From Idiomarina ramblicola (lineage in GTDB: Bacteria > Pseudomonadota > Gammaproteobacteria > Enterobacterales > Alteromonadaceae), in the NCBI RefSeq assembly GCF_003987255.1, contig NZ_PIQC01000004.1:124001-188000 (forward strand): a stretch of DNA of 64,000 bases, given 5' to 3'. Below, in pieces: positions 56,527 to 64,000 of this stretch. The notes under the pieces were generated by a model that worked only from the letters and a program-made list of their open reading frames with translations, was not told the origin of the DNA and ran no database searches. Both the position numbers and the translations under genes were made by a program. Every line of letters starts with the position of its first letter. Position 1 is the stretch's first letter.

Positions 56527-57759
56527 TTATTTGGCCAGACGCAGACTGGTGAATTGCCAGCGCTGATGCGCATAAAAGAAATTCCGGTAGGTTGAGCGTA
56601 TTTGTTGCTCTGCGGTGGCACATGAGCCACCGCGCAGAACCCACTGGTTAGCCATGAACTTTCCGTTGTACTCTGCCAGCGCCCCTTCCGGGGTTTTAAA
56701 TCCCGGATAGGGAATAAACGGGCTTTGCGTCCATTCCCAGGCATCGCCAAACATCTGTTTGAGACCTTGAGTTTCGTCGGGTACCGGTTGCGGCAACGAA
56801 TGTTTTTGCTCCAGAAAGTTACCGCCACTTTCAACCGACTGGGCGGCATGCTCCCATTCAAACTCGGTTGGTAAACGGCACCCCCGCCAGCGCGCAAAAG
56901 CGTCGGCTTCGTAATAGCTGATATGACAAACGGGCGCATTTAAATCTAATGGCACACGTTTTCGGTCGGTTATGGTTAGCCACTGTTCACCTTCACGATG
57001 CCAGTATAAAGGCGCCTGCCAGCCTTCTTGTTGCACCGTTGCCCATCCATCGGCAAGCCATAGGGTTGGCCGCTTGTAGCCATCGTCTGCCATGAATTCT
57101 AACCATTCCGCATTCGTCACTAAGCGTTCACACAGGCTAAATTCGGGAACAAAAACCTGGTGTCGGGGTTGTTCACAATCGTAGGCAAAGGATGACTCCG
57201 CATCGGTACCGATAAAAGATAAGCCACCTTTAAAATGAACAAACTCAGGACTTTCTGTGCTAACGGAGCCCGGGGAAGATTCTACTGAATTGGTATCCGG
57301 CTCCAGCGCGTACGGATTCAGTGACAACGCATGTTTAATGTCGGTTTGTAACAGCTCCTGGTGCTGCATCTCGTGATGCAACCCAATAGTCACAGCCGCT
57401 TCAATATCAGCCCCCGATGACGCCAGCAAACGAATCATTGCGCTGTCGACGTGCTTTCGGTAATCCATCACCTCTTCTAACGATGGCCGTGAAAGTAACC
57501 CTCGTTGTGGCCGCGGATGACGCTCACCAACCGTTTCATAGTAAGAGTTAAATAAATATTGATAGGCTTCGTTATAAGGCTGATAGCCCGTTAAATACGG
57601 TTGCAGTAAAAACGTTTCAAAAAACCAGGTCGTATGCGCCAAATGCCATTTAGCCGGACTGGCGTCAGGCATTGACTGCAGCATCGTATCTTCCGCACTC
57701 AGGGCTTCAGTCAGCCGCATGGTCTGCGCGCGTACACGCTCATATTGCGCCATTAACAT
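56527..57759 (-). CDS. egtB: EgtB-type iron-dependent sulfoxide synthase
   Basis: A 410-residue protein with a DinB-type N-terminal domain and a C-terminal formylglycine-generating-enzyme-like domain (RLPTEFEWEHAAQ, FGDAWEWTQSPF, WVLRGGSCAT). The iron-binding His residues are H42 (WHLAHTTWF) and the H129/H133 pair in LHHEMQHQE. EgtB joins a cysteine donor to hercynine. No egtA, egtC or egtE is in the window, so free cysteine may be the donor and a C-S lyase elsewhere would finish the pathway. An ovothiol-type role cannot be fully excluded, but the separate EgtD makes ergothioneine likelier. Confidence 0.9.
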   Translation of the reverse strand: MLMAQYERVRAQTMRLTEALSAEDTMLQSMPDASPAKWHLAHTTWFFETFLLQPYLTGYQPYNEAYQYLFNSYYETVGERHPRPQRGLLSRPSLEEVMDYRKHVDSAMIRLLASSGADIEAAVTIGLHHEMQHQELLQTDIKHALSLNPYALEPDTNSVESSPGSVSTESPEFVHFKGGLSFIGTDAESSFAYDCEQPRHQVFVPEFSLCERLVTNAEWLEFMADDGYKRPTLWLADGWATVQQEGWQAPLYWHREGEQWLTITDRKRVPLDLNAPVCHISYYEADAFARWRGCRLPTEFEWEHAAQSVESGGNFLEQKHSLPQPVPDETQGLKQMFGDAWEWTQSPFIPYPGFKTPEGALAEYNGKFMANQWVLRGGSCATAEQQIRSTYRNFFYAHQRWQFTSLRLAK

Positions 57760-57952
57760 TTCTTTTATCGTCTGACATGGTTTGCTTTTCCTCGACTAAG
57801 TTGGCAGAGTCGGTTTAAAGTCTCAGGTCTTTGAGATACCTATTAACCATAGTTTTCGTAGGGCAATGTCGCAAACTAGTTTCTCCGGCGAACCAAAACA
57901 ACCTCTAACGAGAGCTAACACAAGCGTTACCCCTAGCATATAAGGCAATATT

Positions 57953-59038
57953 ATGAACATTCGTGGCATCATCAGCAGCGCCATACTCATGTCGGTTAGT
58001 CTATTCACTCAAGCTGCCGACACAGACCACACGTCGAACAGCCTGACCTTGTCCGAGGCCAATAAGCTGGTGGAGTTGCCACTACATTGTGTCGAAACAC
58101 CGTATCCGTATAAAACGGGAGTCACTTTGGGTAGCGCGGAAGATTTAAAGGAGCCATCGGTTCTGCATCCGGTTTTTTACGGTTGTTTTGACTGGCACAG
58201 CGCCGCTCATGGTTATTGGTCAATGGTCACTTTGCTGCGCCAGTTTCCTGATTTAGAACGGGCTGACGACGTCAAAGCCATTCTTAAACGCAATTTAACT
58301 GCCGAGAAAGTCGCCCGTGAAGTCGATTTTTTCAGTAAAGATATTAATGATTCGTTTGAACGCACTTACGGTTGGGCCTGGTTGTTAAAGCTGTCTGACG
58401 AACTTCATTCATGGCAGGATCCAATGGCCAAAGAGCTGGCCAATAATTTACAGCCATTAGCCGATTTAATCGTTGATCGCTATATCCACTTTTTGCCGCG
58501 GCTGGTCTACCCGGTGCGAGTGGGCGAACATACCAACACGGCCTTTGGATTAAGTTTCGCCTACGACTACGCTATTAACCGCGAACACACTGAATTGCAG
58601 CAGTTAATCACCAAGCGCGCTAAGGATTATTTTCTAGAAGATAAAAGTTGCCCCATTGGCTGGGAGCCCAGCGGCTACGATTTTCTTTCGCCCTGCCTGG
58701 AAGAAATTGGCTTAATGCAACGCGTACTGCCAAAACAGCAATTTTTAACTTGGTTAGATGATTTCATGCCACGACTTTCCGACTCCGAGTTCAGCCTGGC
58801 CGTAGGTGAAGTTGGTGACAGAACGGATGGCAAGCTGGTGCACCTGGACGGTTTAAACTTCAGCCGCGCCTGGAACCTGTACGCACTAGCTAATCAATAC
58901 CCACAGTATGAACACTTACGCGAGCTAGCAAATAAACATATGGCGCATTCCTACCCTAATCTAATAGGCGATAGTTACGAAGGTGGCCATTGGCTGGGCA
59001 GCTTTGCTATTCAGGCGTTAAATCAGACTCAACATTAG
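57953..59038 (+). CDS. DUF2891 exported protein
   Basis: A 361-residue protein with a signal peptide (cleavage near QAAD). The family pattern includes HPVFYGCFDWHSAAHGYW, YGWAWLLKL, EHTNTAFGLSFA and SGYDFLSPCLEE, followed by GLNFSRAW. The all-helical, Trp- and His-rich layout resembles alpha/alpha-barrel glycosidase-type folds. No function is established. The gene is divergent from egtB. Confidence 0.85.
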   Translation: MNIRGIISSAILMSVSLFTQAADTDHTSNSLTLSEANKLVELPLHCVETPYPYKTGVTLGSAEDLKEPSVLHPVFYGCFDWHSAAHGYWSMVTLLRQFPDLERADDVKAILKRNLTAEKVAREVDFFSKDINDSFERTYGWAWLLKLSDELHSWQDPMAKELANNLQPLADLIVDRYIHFLPRLVYPVRVGEHTNTAFGLSFAYDYAINREHTELQQLITKRAKDYFLEDKSCPIGWEPSGYDFLSPCLEEIGLMQRVLPKQQFLTWLDDFMPRLSDSEFSLAVGEVGDRTDGKLVHLDGLNFSRAWNLYALANQYPQYEHLRELANKHMAHSYPNLIGDSYEGGHWLGSFAIQALNQTQH

Positions 59039-59358
59039 AACCTGATGCCTCCAGTTGGATGACTGGCTCTGAAGGCCCAGGGTTTATTAAAAGCTTACTG
59101 GAAGAGAGCTCGTTTAGAGATTGTAGAATGATCATTGGTTTCTTAATCAACTTTTCTGCCATCAAATAATTTATCGAGCTCTTTTAAGTAAGTATTTACC
59201 AAAGGCTGATTCAGCTAGCAGGGTAAAGTTTCGTTTCATTCATTTTTTCGATGGTTGAGATAGATTATTTCTAATTATCCTATGACAGCAGACAAGCTAG
59301 TATAGGTGCCTCAAAATTGCTTTCACAGCAAGCGCAGTAATTAACAGGAGTACTTAAG
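59039..59358 (+). other. Intergenic spacer before the old-yellow-enzyme gene
   Basis: 320 bases, AT-rich from about 59150. No gene, tRNA or strong terminator is visible. AACAGGAG at 59343-59350 is the ribosome-binding site for the following TTG start. No convincing promoter pair was found. Confidence 0.45.
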
Positions 59359-60447
59359 TTGTCCGCATTATTTCAACCATTTGAGTTAAAAGACGTACGT
59401 TTGCGTAACCGCATTGCTGTTCCCCCAATGTGCCAATATATGGCTGAAGAAGGTGTCGTTAACGACTGGCATTTAAGCCATTACACCAGCCTGGCGCGTG
59501 GCGGTGCCGGCTTAGTGATTGTTGAAGCCACCGCGGTTTCTCCTGAAGGCCGCATTACTCCCAACTGCACCGGCCTCTGGAACGACAAACAGGCAAAAGC
59601 TTTTGCGCCGGTTGTCGAGAATATTAAAAAAGCAGGCGCCGTTGCCGGTATTCAAATTGGTCACGCCGGTCGCAAAGCCAGCGCAAACCGTCCGTGGGAC
59701 GGTGACGACCATATAGCTGGAAATGATGCTAAAGGCTGGCAACCAATATCGCCTTCTCCTGTCGCTTTTGGTGCAAACCTGCCTCGCGAACCTAAAGAGA
59801 TGTCGCTGGATGACATAAAACGCGTGCAAAACGACTTTGTTTCCGCTGCGGAACGAGCTCGTGACTTAGGATTTGAATGGCTTGAACTGCACTTTGCTCA
59901 TGGCTACTTAGGGCAGAGCTTTTTCTCTCCTCATGCGAACCAGCGTACTGACGAATACGGTGGTTCATTCGAGAACCGCGCCCGTTTTCTGGTAGAAACA
60001 GTTCGTGCGGTAAAACAAGTATGGCCAGATAACTTCCCGCTGACCGCGCGCTTTGGTGTGATTGAATTTGATGGCAATGACGATCAGCAAATGCAGGAGT
60101 CCGTTAAACTGACTCAGTTGCTAAAAGCTGAGGGACTGGACTTTTTAAATGTCAGTATCAGTTTCTCAACACCAAACGCCGAGATTCCCTGGGGTCCGGG
60201 CTTTATGGCACCTATTGCGGAGCGCATTCGTAAAGAAGCGGATATTCCAGTGGCTTCCGCCTGGGGCATTGATTTACCTCAGCTGGCAGAACACACGGTT
60301 GCACAAGGGCAACTGGATTTGGTCATGGTGGGTCGTGCTCATTTATCGAATCCTCACTGGCCTTACGACGCAGCCAAAGCACTGCGTGTCGAGAAGCCTT
60401 CGTGGGTATTACCAGCACCTTACGCGCACTGGCTTGAGCGCTACTAA
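59359..60447 (+). CDS. NADH:flavin oxidoreductase, old yellow enzyme (YqjM-like)
   Basis: A 362-residue FMN-dependent ene-reductase of the thermophilic-like/YqjM class. Marks are MCQYMAEEG, EATAVSPEGRIT, IQIGHAGRKA, the substrate-binding HFAHGYLGQSFFSP and the C-terminal VMVGRAHLSNPHWP. The start is a TTG with AGGAG 8 bases upstream. It reduces activated C=C bonds; physiological substrate unknown. The gene stands alone, convergent with a peptidase. Confidence 0.92.
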   Translation: MSALFQPFELKDVRLRNRIAVPPMCQYMAEEGVVNDWHLSHYTSLARGGAGLVIVEATAVSPEGRITPNCTGLWNDKQAKAFAPVVENIKKAGAVAGIQIGHAGRKASANRPWDGDDHIAGNDAKGWQPISPSPVAFGANLPREPKEMSLDDIKRVQNDFVSAAERARDLGFEWLELHFAHGYLGQSFFSPHANQRTDEYGGSFENRARFLVETVRAVKQVWPDNFPLTARFGVIEFDGNDDQQMQESVKLTQLLKAEGLDFLNVSISFSTPNAEIPWGPGFMAPIAERIRKEADIPVASAWGIDLPQLAEHTVAQGQLDLVMVGRAHLSNPHWPYDAAKALRVEKPSWVLPAPYAHWLERY

Positions 60448-60470
60448 GCAATAAGTTTTCCGCACTTTCG

Positions 60471-60506
60471 GCAACGGTGACCACCGTATATGGTGGCCGT
60501 CGTTGC
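60471..60506. terminator. Imperfect hairpin between convergent genes
   Basis: A 15-bp arm pair (60471-60485 with 60492-60506) with three imperfect positions and a 6-base loop, in the 66-base gap between the convergent genes. There is no T-run on either side, so it may act as a bidirectional barrier only weakly. Confidence 0.4.
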
Positions 60507-60513
60507 TGATTCG

Positions 60514-62811
60514 TTAATCCGATTTTTCGCTCGTAATGCGATTCCAGTCTGGCGTTTCCCGCTGTCCAAGATGACGCAGGAAGAAGTCGAACTGGCGTCT
60601 CTGAATATACCGGATCGGACCACTTGAACGGCCAACCGAATGCCCTCCACCCGGAACAACTAACAGATCAAAGTCCTTGTCGGCGTTGATCAGTGCATCG
60701 ACCAGTTGCATAGTCGATGCCGGATCCACATTGCTGTCCTGCTCACCGTTAATAATCAACAACTGGCCTTCAAGTAATTCCGCGTGCTCCACCACCGATG
60801 AGTCGGCATAGTGTTCACCCACCGGGTAACCCATCCACTGCTCATTCCAGCTTATCTTATCCATGCGATTGTCATAACAACCGGCAAAGCCAACACCAAC
60901 CGTATAAAACTCGGGATGGAACATTAAACCCGCGACGGTGCTTTGTCCTCCGGCGGACGCCCCATAAATACCAACGCCATCTTCTATGTCGTACCAGGAA
61001 TATTTATCAGCCGCCGCTTTATGCCACAAGATACGATCGGGGAAACCGGAGTCCGCTAGATCTTGCCAGGCGACATCATGAAATGCCTTGGAGCGATTAC
61101 CAGTACCCATGCCATCAATTTGCACGACAATAAAACCAAGGTCTGCCAAAGCCTGCATACCAATCACTTTATCACCACCAGAATGCAGCCCAAATGGCCA
61201 GAAGGTTTTTGGCACAAAGCTACTGTGCGGCCCGGCATAAATATTTTCAATTACTGGATAGCGCTTTTCCGGATCAAAGTTTTGCGGCTTAACAATCAGA
61301 CCCCAAATATCGGTTTCACCATCTCGTCCTTTGGCAACAAATGTTTCTGGTGGTTTAAAGCCCGCTGCAGTCAAGCGACTAATATCAGCACGAGCCAACT
61401 CACGCACCAACGAACCATCTTTAGTGCGGCGCAATTCGGCAATGTCAGGAAGGTCAGTCCGTGAGCGCAGTGAAATGTAATACTGCATATCCGCGGAAAA
61501 CGACACCTGATGGTTGGCGTTACCCTCGGTTAACGCCGTCAGGCCGCTACCATCAAAATTAACGCGATAATAGTGCTCGAAGTACGGATCTTGCTCAGGA
61601 TACATGCCACTGGCAGAAAACCAGATTTGCTGACGTTCTTCATCAACATGAACAACCGAACGCACACGCCATTCACCACGGGTAATTTGGTTCACCACTT
61701 CACCAGCGCCATTATAATGATACAAATGTGCCCAACCATCGCGTTCCGACAGCCAAATAGCCCCTTTATTGCCTTCATGTAGCGGCTGAAAAAAGGTGCC
61801 CCACTGATTCACGAAGGTATCGCTGCGTTCGGTGACTAACGCTTGTGGCTCGGCGGTTTCGGCGTTCACATCAATCAAACGAACCAGTTGGTGCCCACGC
61901 TCAGTGTAACGAAACGTGAAGCTGCTGCTGTCTTCTTGCCACTCTACCCGGTCAATCTGGTAAGGCTGACCGAACAGCTCGTTATCAATAACATGAGCTT
62001 CCTTTTCAGCCATCTGGACCAGCACCGGCTGGTCCTTATCTACCGCGTCACCCGGTTTTGGATATAACTGGACGATATTCCTGGGCTGCAGTTGGTCTTC
62101 CGGTGCAGTCATTACACGAGTGATAAGCCGCGCATCACCCGGCGTCACCTTCATCACCACAAGAGATGAACCGTCCGGCGCCCACTGAATAGACTCCGGA
62201 TCGTAAAAGTGTTCGGATTTCCCGTCACTGGTTTTAAATACAGGTTCTCCGGCGGATGTTTCCACTACTAAATTGTTTTTTTCGACATAGGCCCGATAAC
62301 GCCCATTCGGTGAATCATGCGGGACGTTATGGGCGTCAACGCGCAGGTCTCTCACAACACCAAAGGCTTTTGGCCGCGTCTGTCGCGTCATAGCAGAGCA
62401 AGTTGCATCATTTAACTGACACTTCCACGACTGCCCAGCGTAGTAAAAGTGAATACTCTGTCCATTGTCGGCATAGCGAAACCGATCAAACGGTAGCTGC
62501 AAAGCATCAATGTCTTCGCCACTGGTCTGACTCAATGCTCCGGCAATGTCCTGATGATTAAAAGCGAGTTTAGGTTCCCCTCTTTCCACCGTGTCACGAA
62601 AAAACTGAAAACCGTTTTTAACACTGAGTTTGTAATGAAACGCATCCCCTTCGGCAGCCCAGGTTGGGTGCATCATCAGGTCTCGGGTTAACGTCATCCA
62701 ATTAGCCCGCAACGACAAGGATCGCTCAACTTGCTCAGGCTCAACCTGGTCGGCAAAAGCCATTTGACTGGTCAGAAATACCAGTACGCCGAAGTAGCCA
62801 ATACGTTTCAT
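60514..62811 (-). CDS. S9 family peptidase, DPP-IV-like
   Basis: A 765-residue exported serine peptidase with a signal peptide (cleavage near AFAD). The N-terminal propeller (about 60-490) has a DPP-IV-type pattern and the hydrolase domain has Ser in GIYGASAGGQS, Asp in INGEQDSNVDP and His in PGGGHSVGRSSG. It should remove dipeptides after proline or alanine. It is the second S9 peptidase in this window beside the S9A lipoprotein at 25.8-28 kb, in line with a protein-degrading lifestyle. Confidence 0.92.
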   Translation of the reverse strand: MKRIGYFGVLVFLTSQMAFADQVEPEQVERSLSLRANWMTLTRDLMMHPTWAAEGDAFHYKLSVKNGFQFFRDTVERGEPKLAFNHQDIAGALSQTSGEDIDALQLPFDRFRYADNGQSIHFYYAGQSWKCQLNDATCSAMTRQTRPKAFGVVRDLRVDAHNVPHDSPNGRYRAYVEKNNLVVETSAGEPVFKTSDGKSEHFYDPESIQWAPDGSSLVVMKVTPGDARLITRVMTAPEDQLQPRNIVQLYPKPGDAVDKDQPVLVQMAEKEAHVIDNELFGQPYQIDRVEWQEDSSSFTFRYTERGHQLVRLIDVNAETAEPQALVTERSDTFVNQWGTFFQPLHEGNKGAIWLSERDGWAHLYHYNGAGEVVNQITRGEWRVRSVVHVDEERQQIWFSASGMYPEQDPYFEHYYRVNFDGSGLTALTEGNANHQVSFSADMQYYISLRSRTDLPDIAELRRTKDGSLVRELARADISRLTAAGFKPPETFVAKGRDGETDIWGLIVKPQNFDPEKRYPVIENIYAGPHSSFVPKTFWPFGLHSGGDKVIGMQALADLGFIVVQIDGMGTGNRSKAFHDVAWQDLADSGFPDRILWHKAAADKYSWYDIEDGVGIYGASAGGQSTVAGLMFHPEFYTVGVGFAGCYDNRMDKISWNEQWMGYPVGEHYADSSVVEHAELLEGQLLIINGEQDSNVDPASTMQLVDALINADKDFDLLVVPGGGHSVGRSSGPIRYIQRRQFDFFLRHLGQRETPDWNRITSEKSD

Positions 62812-62919
62812 CAGAAAATCCTATAGAGGAACAAGATTATCAAACAGGTTATCGGCGCTATGGAACAGTGTCTAGTAACCTCGGTCGCTTAAAACGACCC
62901 ATTTGTCTTTCTTACCCCA

Positions 62920-63858
62920 TTAATTGCGAAGCAATCGGCGTATATCACGGACAATTTCATAGGTCACAATGAGCGCAACGCCCACCAGAAGAGCCTGAAT
63001 ACTGCGATCAACGATTGCAGCACCCAGGCCGTCTAGCCAGGCTGCCTCACTGTTTTTCAAAACAGGACCTGTCAGTAACACAATTGACGCCATTAAGAAT
63101 GCGCTATTAACGCTTATATTGAGCATGAGCATCGGGCGGCTCCAGAGTCTCGTACGGAGTTGCCAAAGGCTATGTACAATACCAATAACGATTACCGGCG
63201 TGAACCAGGATAAAACGGTCAGTGCATCGTCAGTAAAAAGACTCTGTGCACCGCTATCTGCCCGCCACAATGGGTACCAAATCAGCATCACCAAAAATAG
63301 CAGCGTGGCAAGCTCAGTGAAAATGTCCTGTAAGCTAATATACTGCCAGCTTTTTCCTGCAGGCGGGAGTTTCTCAGGGCTCCATTTACAGGTGCCTGCA
63401 ACCTCTGTAGTTTCCTTCTTCCGAGAGCGACTCATAACTGCAAAACCGATGGTAATTGCGGTGAACGCAAAGTAAGCACTTGCAAGAAAGTCGCTTGCTA
63501 TGCCCTTCATGAACAGAAGCAGGCCCATTTCGGTGCCGCCAAGCCATCGACCCGTGACTTCAATGGTCGAAATCACAAACAACACGCCGAGCACCATATA
63601 CAAAGTGTGTAAATACAAAGGCATCAGCTGCGCAGTGACCAACGGTGTCGGCGGGCAGAACTGAAATGCTACCGTGCGCGGATGCCCCATTGTTTTTAAT
63701 AGTTCAGCCACCTCAGCGTCAGATACGCTACCTAGCTGCGCTTCTAATGCTTCGATCTGATCAAGAATATTCGCTTGTAACTCGCGACCAATGTCGTCGC
63801 GCTTTTTCTCCGGCAGCTCGCGCTGCACAGCGGCAATATAACGTTCTACCATGTCCAT
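62920..63858 (-). CDS. HAAS-domain membrane protein, PadR partner
   Basis: A 312-residue protein with an N-terminal HAAS/DUF1700-type segment (VERYIAAVQRELPEKKRDDIGRELQ and VAELLKTMGHPRTVA) and about seven hydrophobic helices after residue 75. Such proteins are commonly encoded with a PadR-type repressor, which here directly precedes it, the stop and start being joined as TAATG. The role is unknown; it may be a membrane sensor or a permease component. Confidence 0.8.
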   Translation of the reverse strand: MDMVERYIAAVQRELPEKKRDDIGRELQANILDQIEALEAQLGSVSDAEVAELLKTMGHPRTVAFQFCPPTPLVTAQLMPLYLHTLYMVLGVLFVISTIEVTGRWLGGTEMGLLLFMKGIASDFLASAYFAFTAITIGFAVMSRSRKKETTEVAGTCKWSPEKLPPAGKSWQYISLQDIFTELATLLFLVMLIWYPLWRADSGAQSLFTDDALTVLSWFTPVIVIGIVHSLWQLRTRLWSRPMLMLNISVNSAFLMASIVLLTGPVLKNSEAAWLDGLGAAIVDRSIQALLVGVALIVTYEIVRDIRRLLRN

Positions 63859-64000
63859 TAGTATTGTTCCTCATTGGGGTCACGCAACAGTAGAGGGCCA
63901 ATCGCGCTGTTGAGCGAGGTCCACTCCTGGGTGAGTTGCTCTAGTCGTTCTGTTCCAAGCGTTGATAAACGGTAGTAACGCCGTTCACGCCCTTCGCCCT
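63858..64000 (-). CDS. PadR-family transcriptional regulator, C-terminal fragment (cut by window end)
   Basis: Translating the minus strand from base 63999 gives an open frame ending at the TAA of 63860-63858: residues EGRERRYYRLSTLGTERLEQ are typical of the winged-helix tail of PadR regulators. The beginning is outside the window. It overlaps the HAAS gene as TAATG, the usual PadR/HAAS arrangement. Confidence 0.75.
   Translation of the reverse strand, partial: GEGRERRYYRLSTLGTERLEQLTQEWTSLNSAIGPLLLRDPNEEQY

Noticed and set aside
56505-56939. N-terminal extension of EgtD by 145 residues
   Set aside because: The extension is the egtB sequence read in another frame; homology to EgtD begins at the ATG at 56504.

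Overview
The window reads as a 64 kb piece of a gammaproteobacterial chromosome with moderate GC, densely packed with genes. The mixture of a curli locus, a SUF operon, an aryl polyene pigment cluster, several secreted S8/S9 peptidases, OmpW, a YeeN-type YebC protein and MSHA-like pilin points to a marine Alteromonadales-type bacterium. Idiomarinaceae is my best guess, made from gene content alone. I see no insertion sequence, phage, CRISPR array, rRNA or tRNA.

Left part (1-12.8 kb): the tail of an MMPL/RND exporter operon with a LolA-like partner and an outer-membrane barrel; a small DUF2892/ArsR pair resembling YgaP/YgaV; a TonB-dependent receptor that keeps all four OprC-type copper ligands; and directly behind it a RegB/RegA-type two-component system. 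Then come OmpW, a YeeN-like protein, a 2OG-Fe(II) oxygenase, a type IV pilin-like protein and a large subtilase with P and PKD domains.

13-24.8 kb: a curli operon in the order csgB-csgA-csgE-csgF-csgG, with a CsgD-like LuxR regulator convergent to it. CsgA is about three times the enterobacterial length. A strong hairpin separates csgA from the secretion genes. Next is a complete sufBCDS-sufA-sufT-sufE operon, which meets an EAL-HDOD protein tail to tail.

24.8-45.7 kb: an SPFH protein, a prolyl-oligopeptidase lipoprotein, and then a long minus-strand aryl polyene (APE) operon read from about 44.5 kb down to 28 kb. Its order matches apeC to apeR: chain-length factor, acyltransferase, two acyl carrier proteins, membrane protein, acyl-ACP/CoA ligase, dehydratase, glycosyltransferase, acyltransferase, aromatic amino-acid ammonia-lyase, thioesterase, LolA-like carrier, MMPL exporter, flavin-dependent halogenase-like enzyme, DUF3261 lipoprotein, ketosynthase, second dehydratase, ketoreductase, ketosynthase. 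A phosphopantetheinyl transferase needed to activate the carrier proteins is divergent from the operon, with a good promoter for the operon between them. The lyase and ligase would supply and load an aryl starter, the ketosynthases, ketoreductase and dehydratases extend it to a conjugated polyene, and the LolA/MMPL/lipoprotein set would place it in the outer membrane.

45.7-64 kb: an unusual fusion of a catalytically dead metallophosphoesterase domain with a GT4 glycosyltransferase, coupled to an LPG-synthase-type membrane protein; katG with an SDR gene; a small methyltransferase; an ECF sigma factor with a membrane partner; egtD and egtB for a thiohistidine antioxidant with a divergent PhzF-fold protein; DUF2891; an old-yellow-enzyme; a DPP-IV-like peptidase; and a PadR/HAAS-domain pair cut by the window end. 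APE pigment, KatG and EgtBD together give the right half an oxidative-stress flavour. All functional statements come from motif reading; no database search was run.
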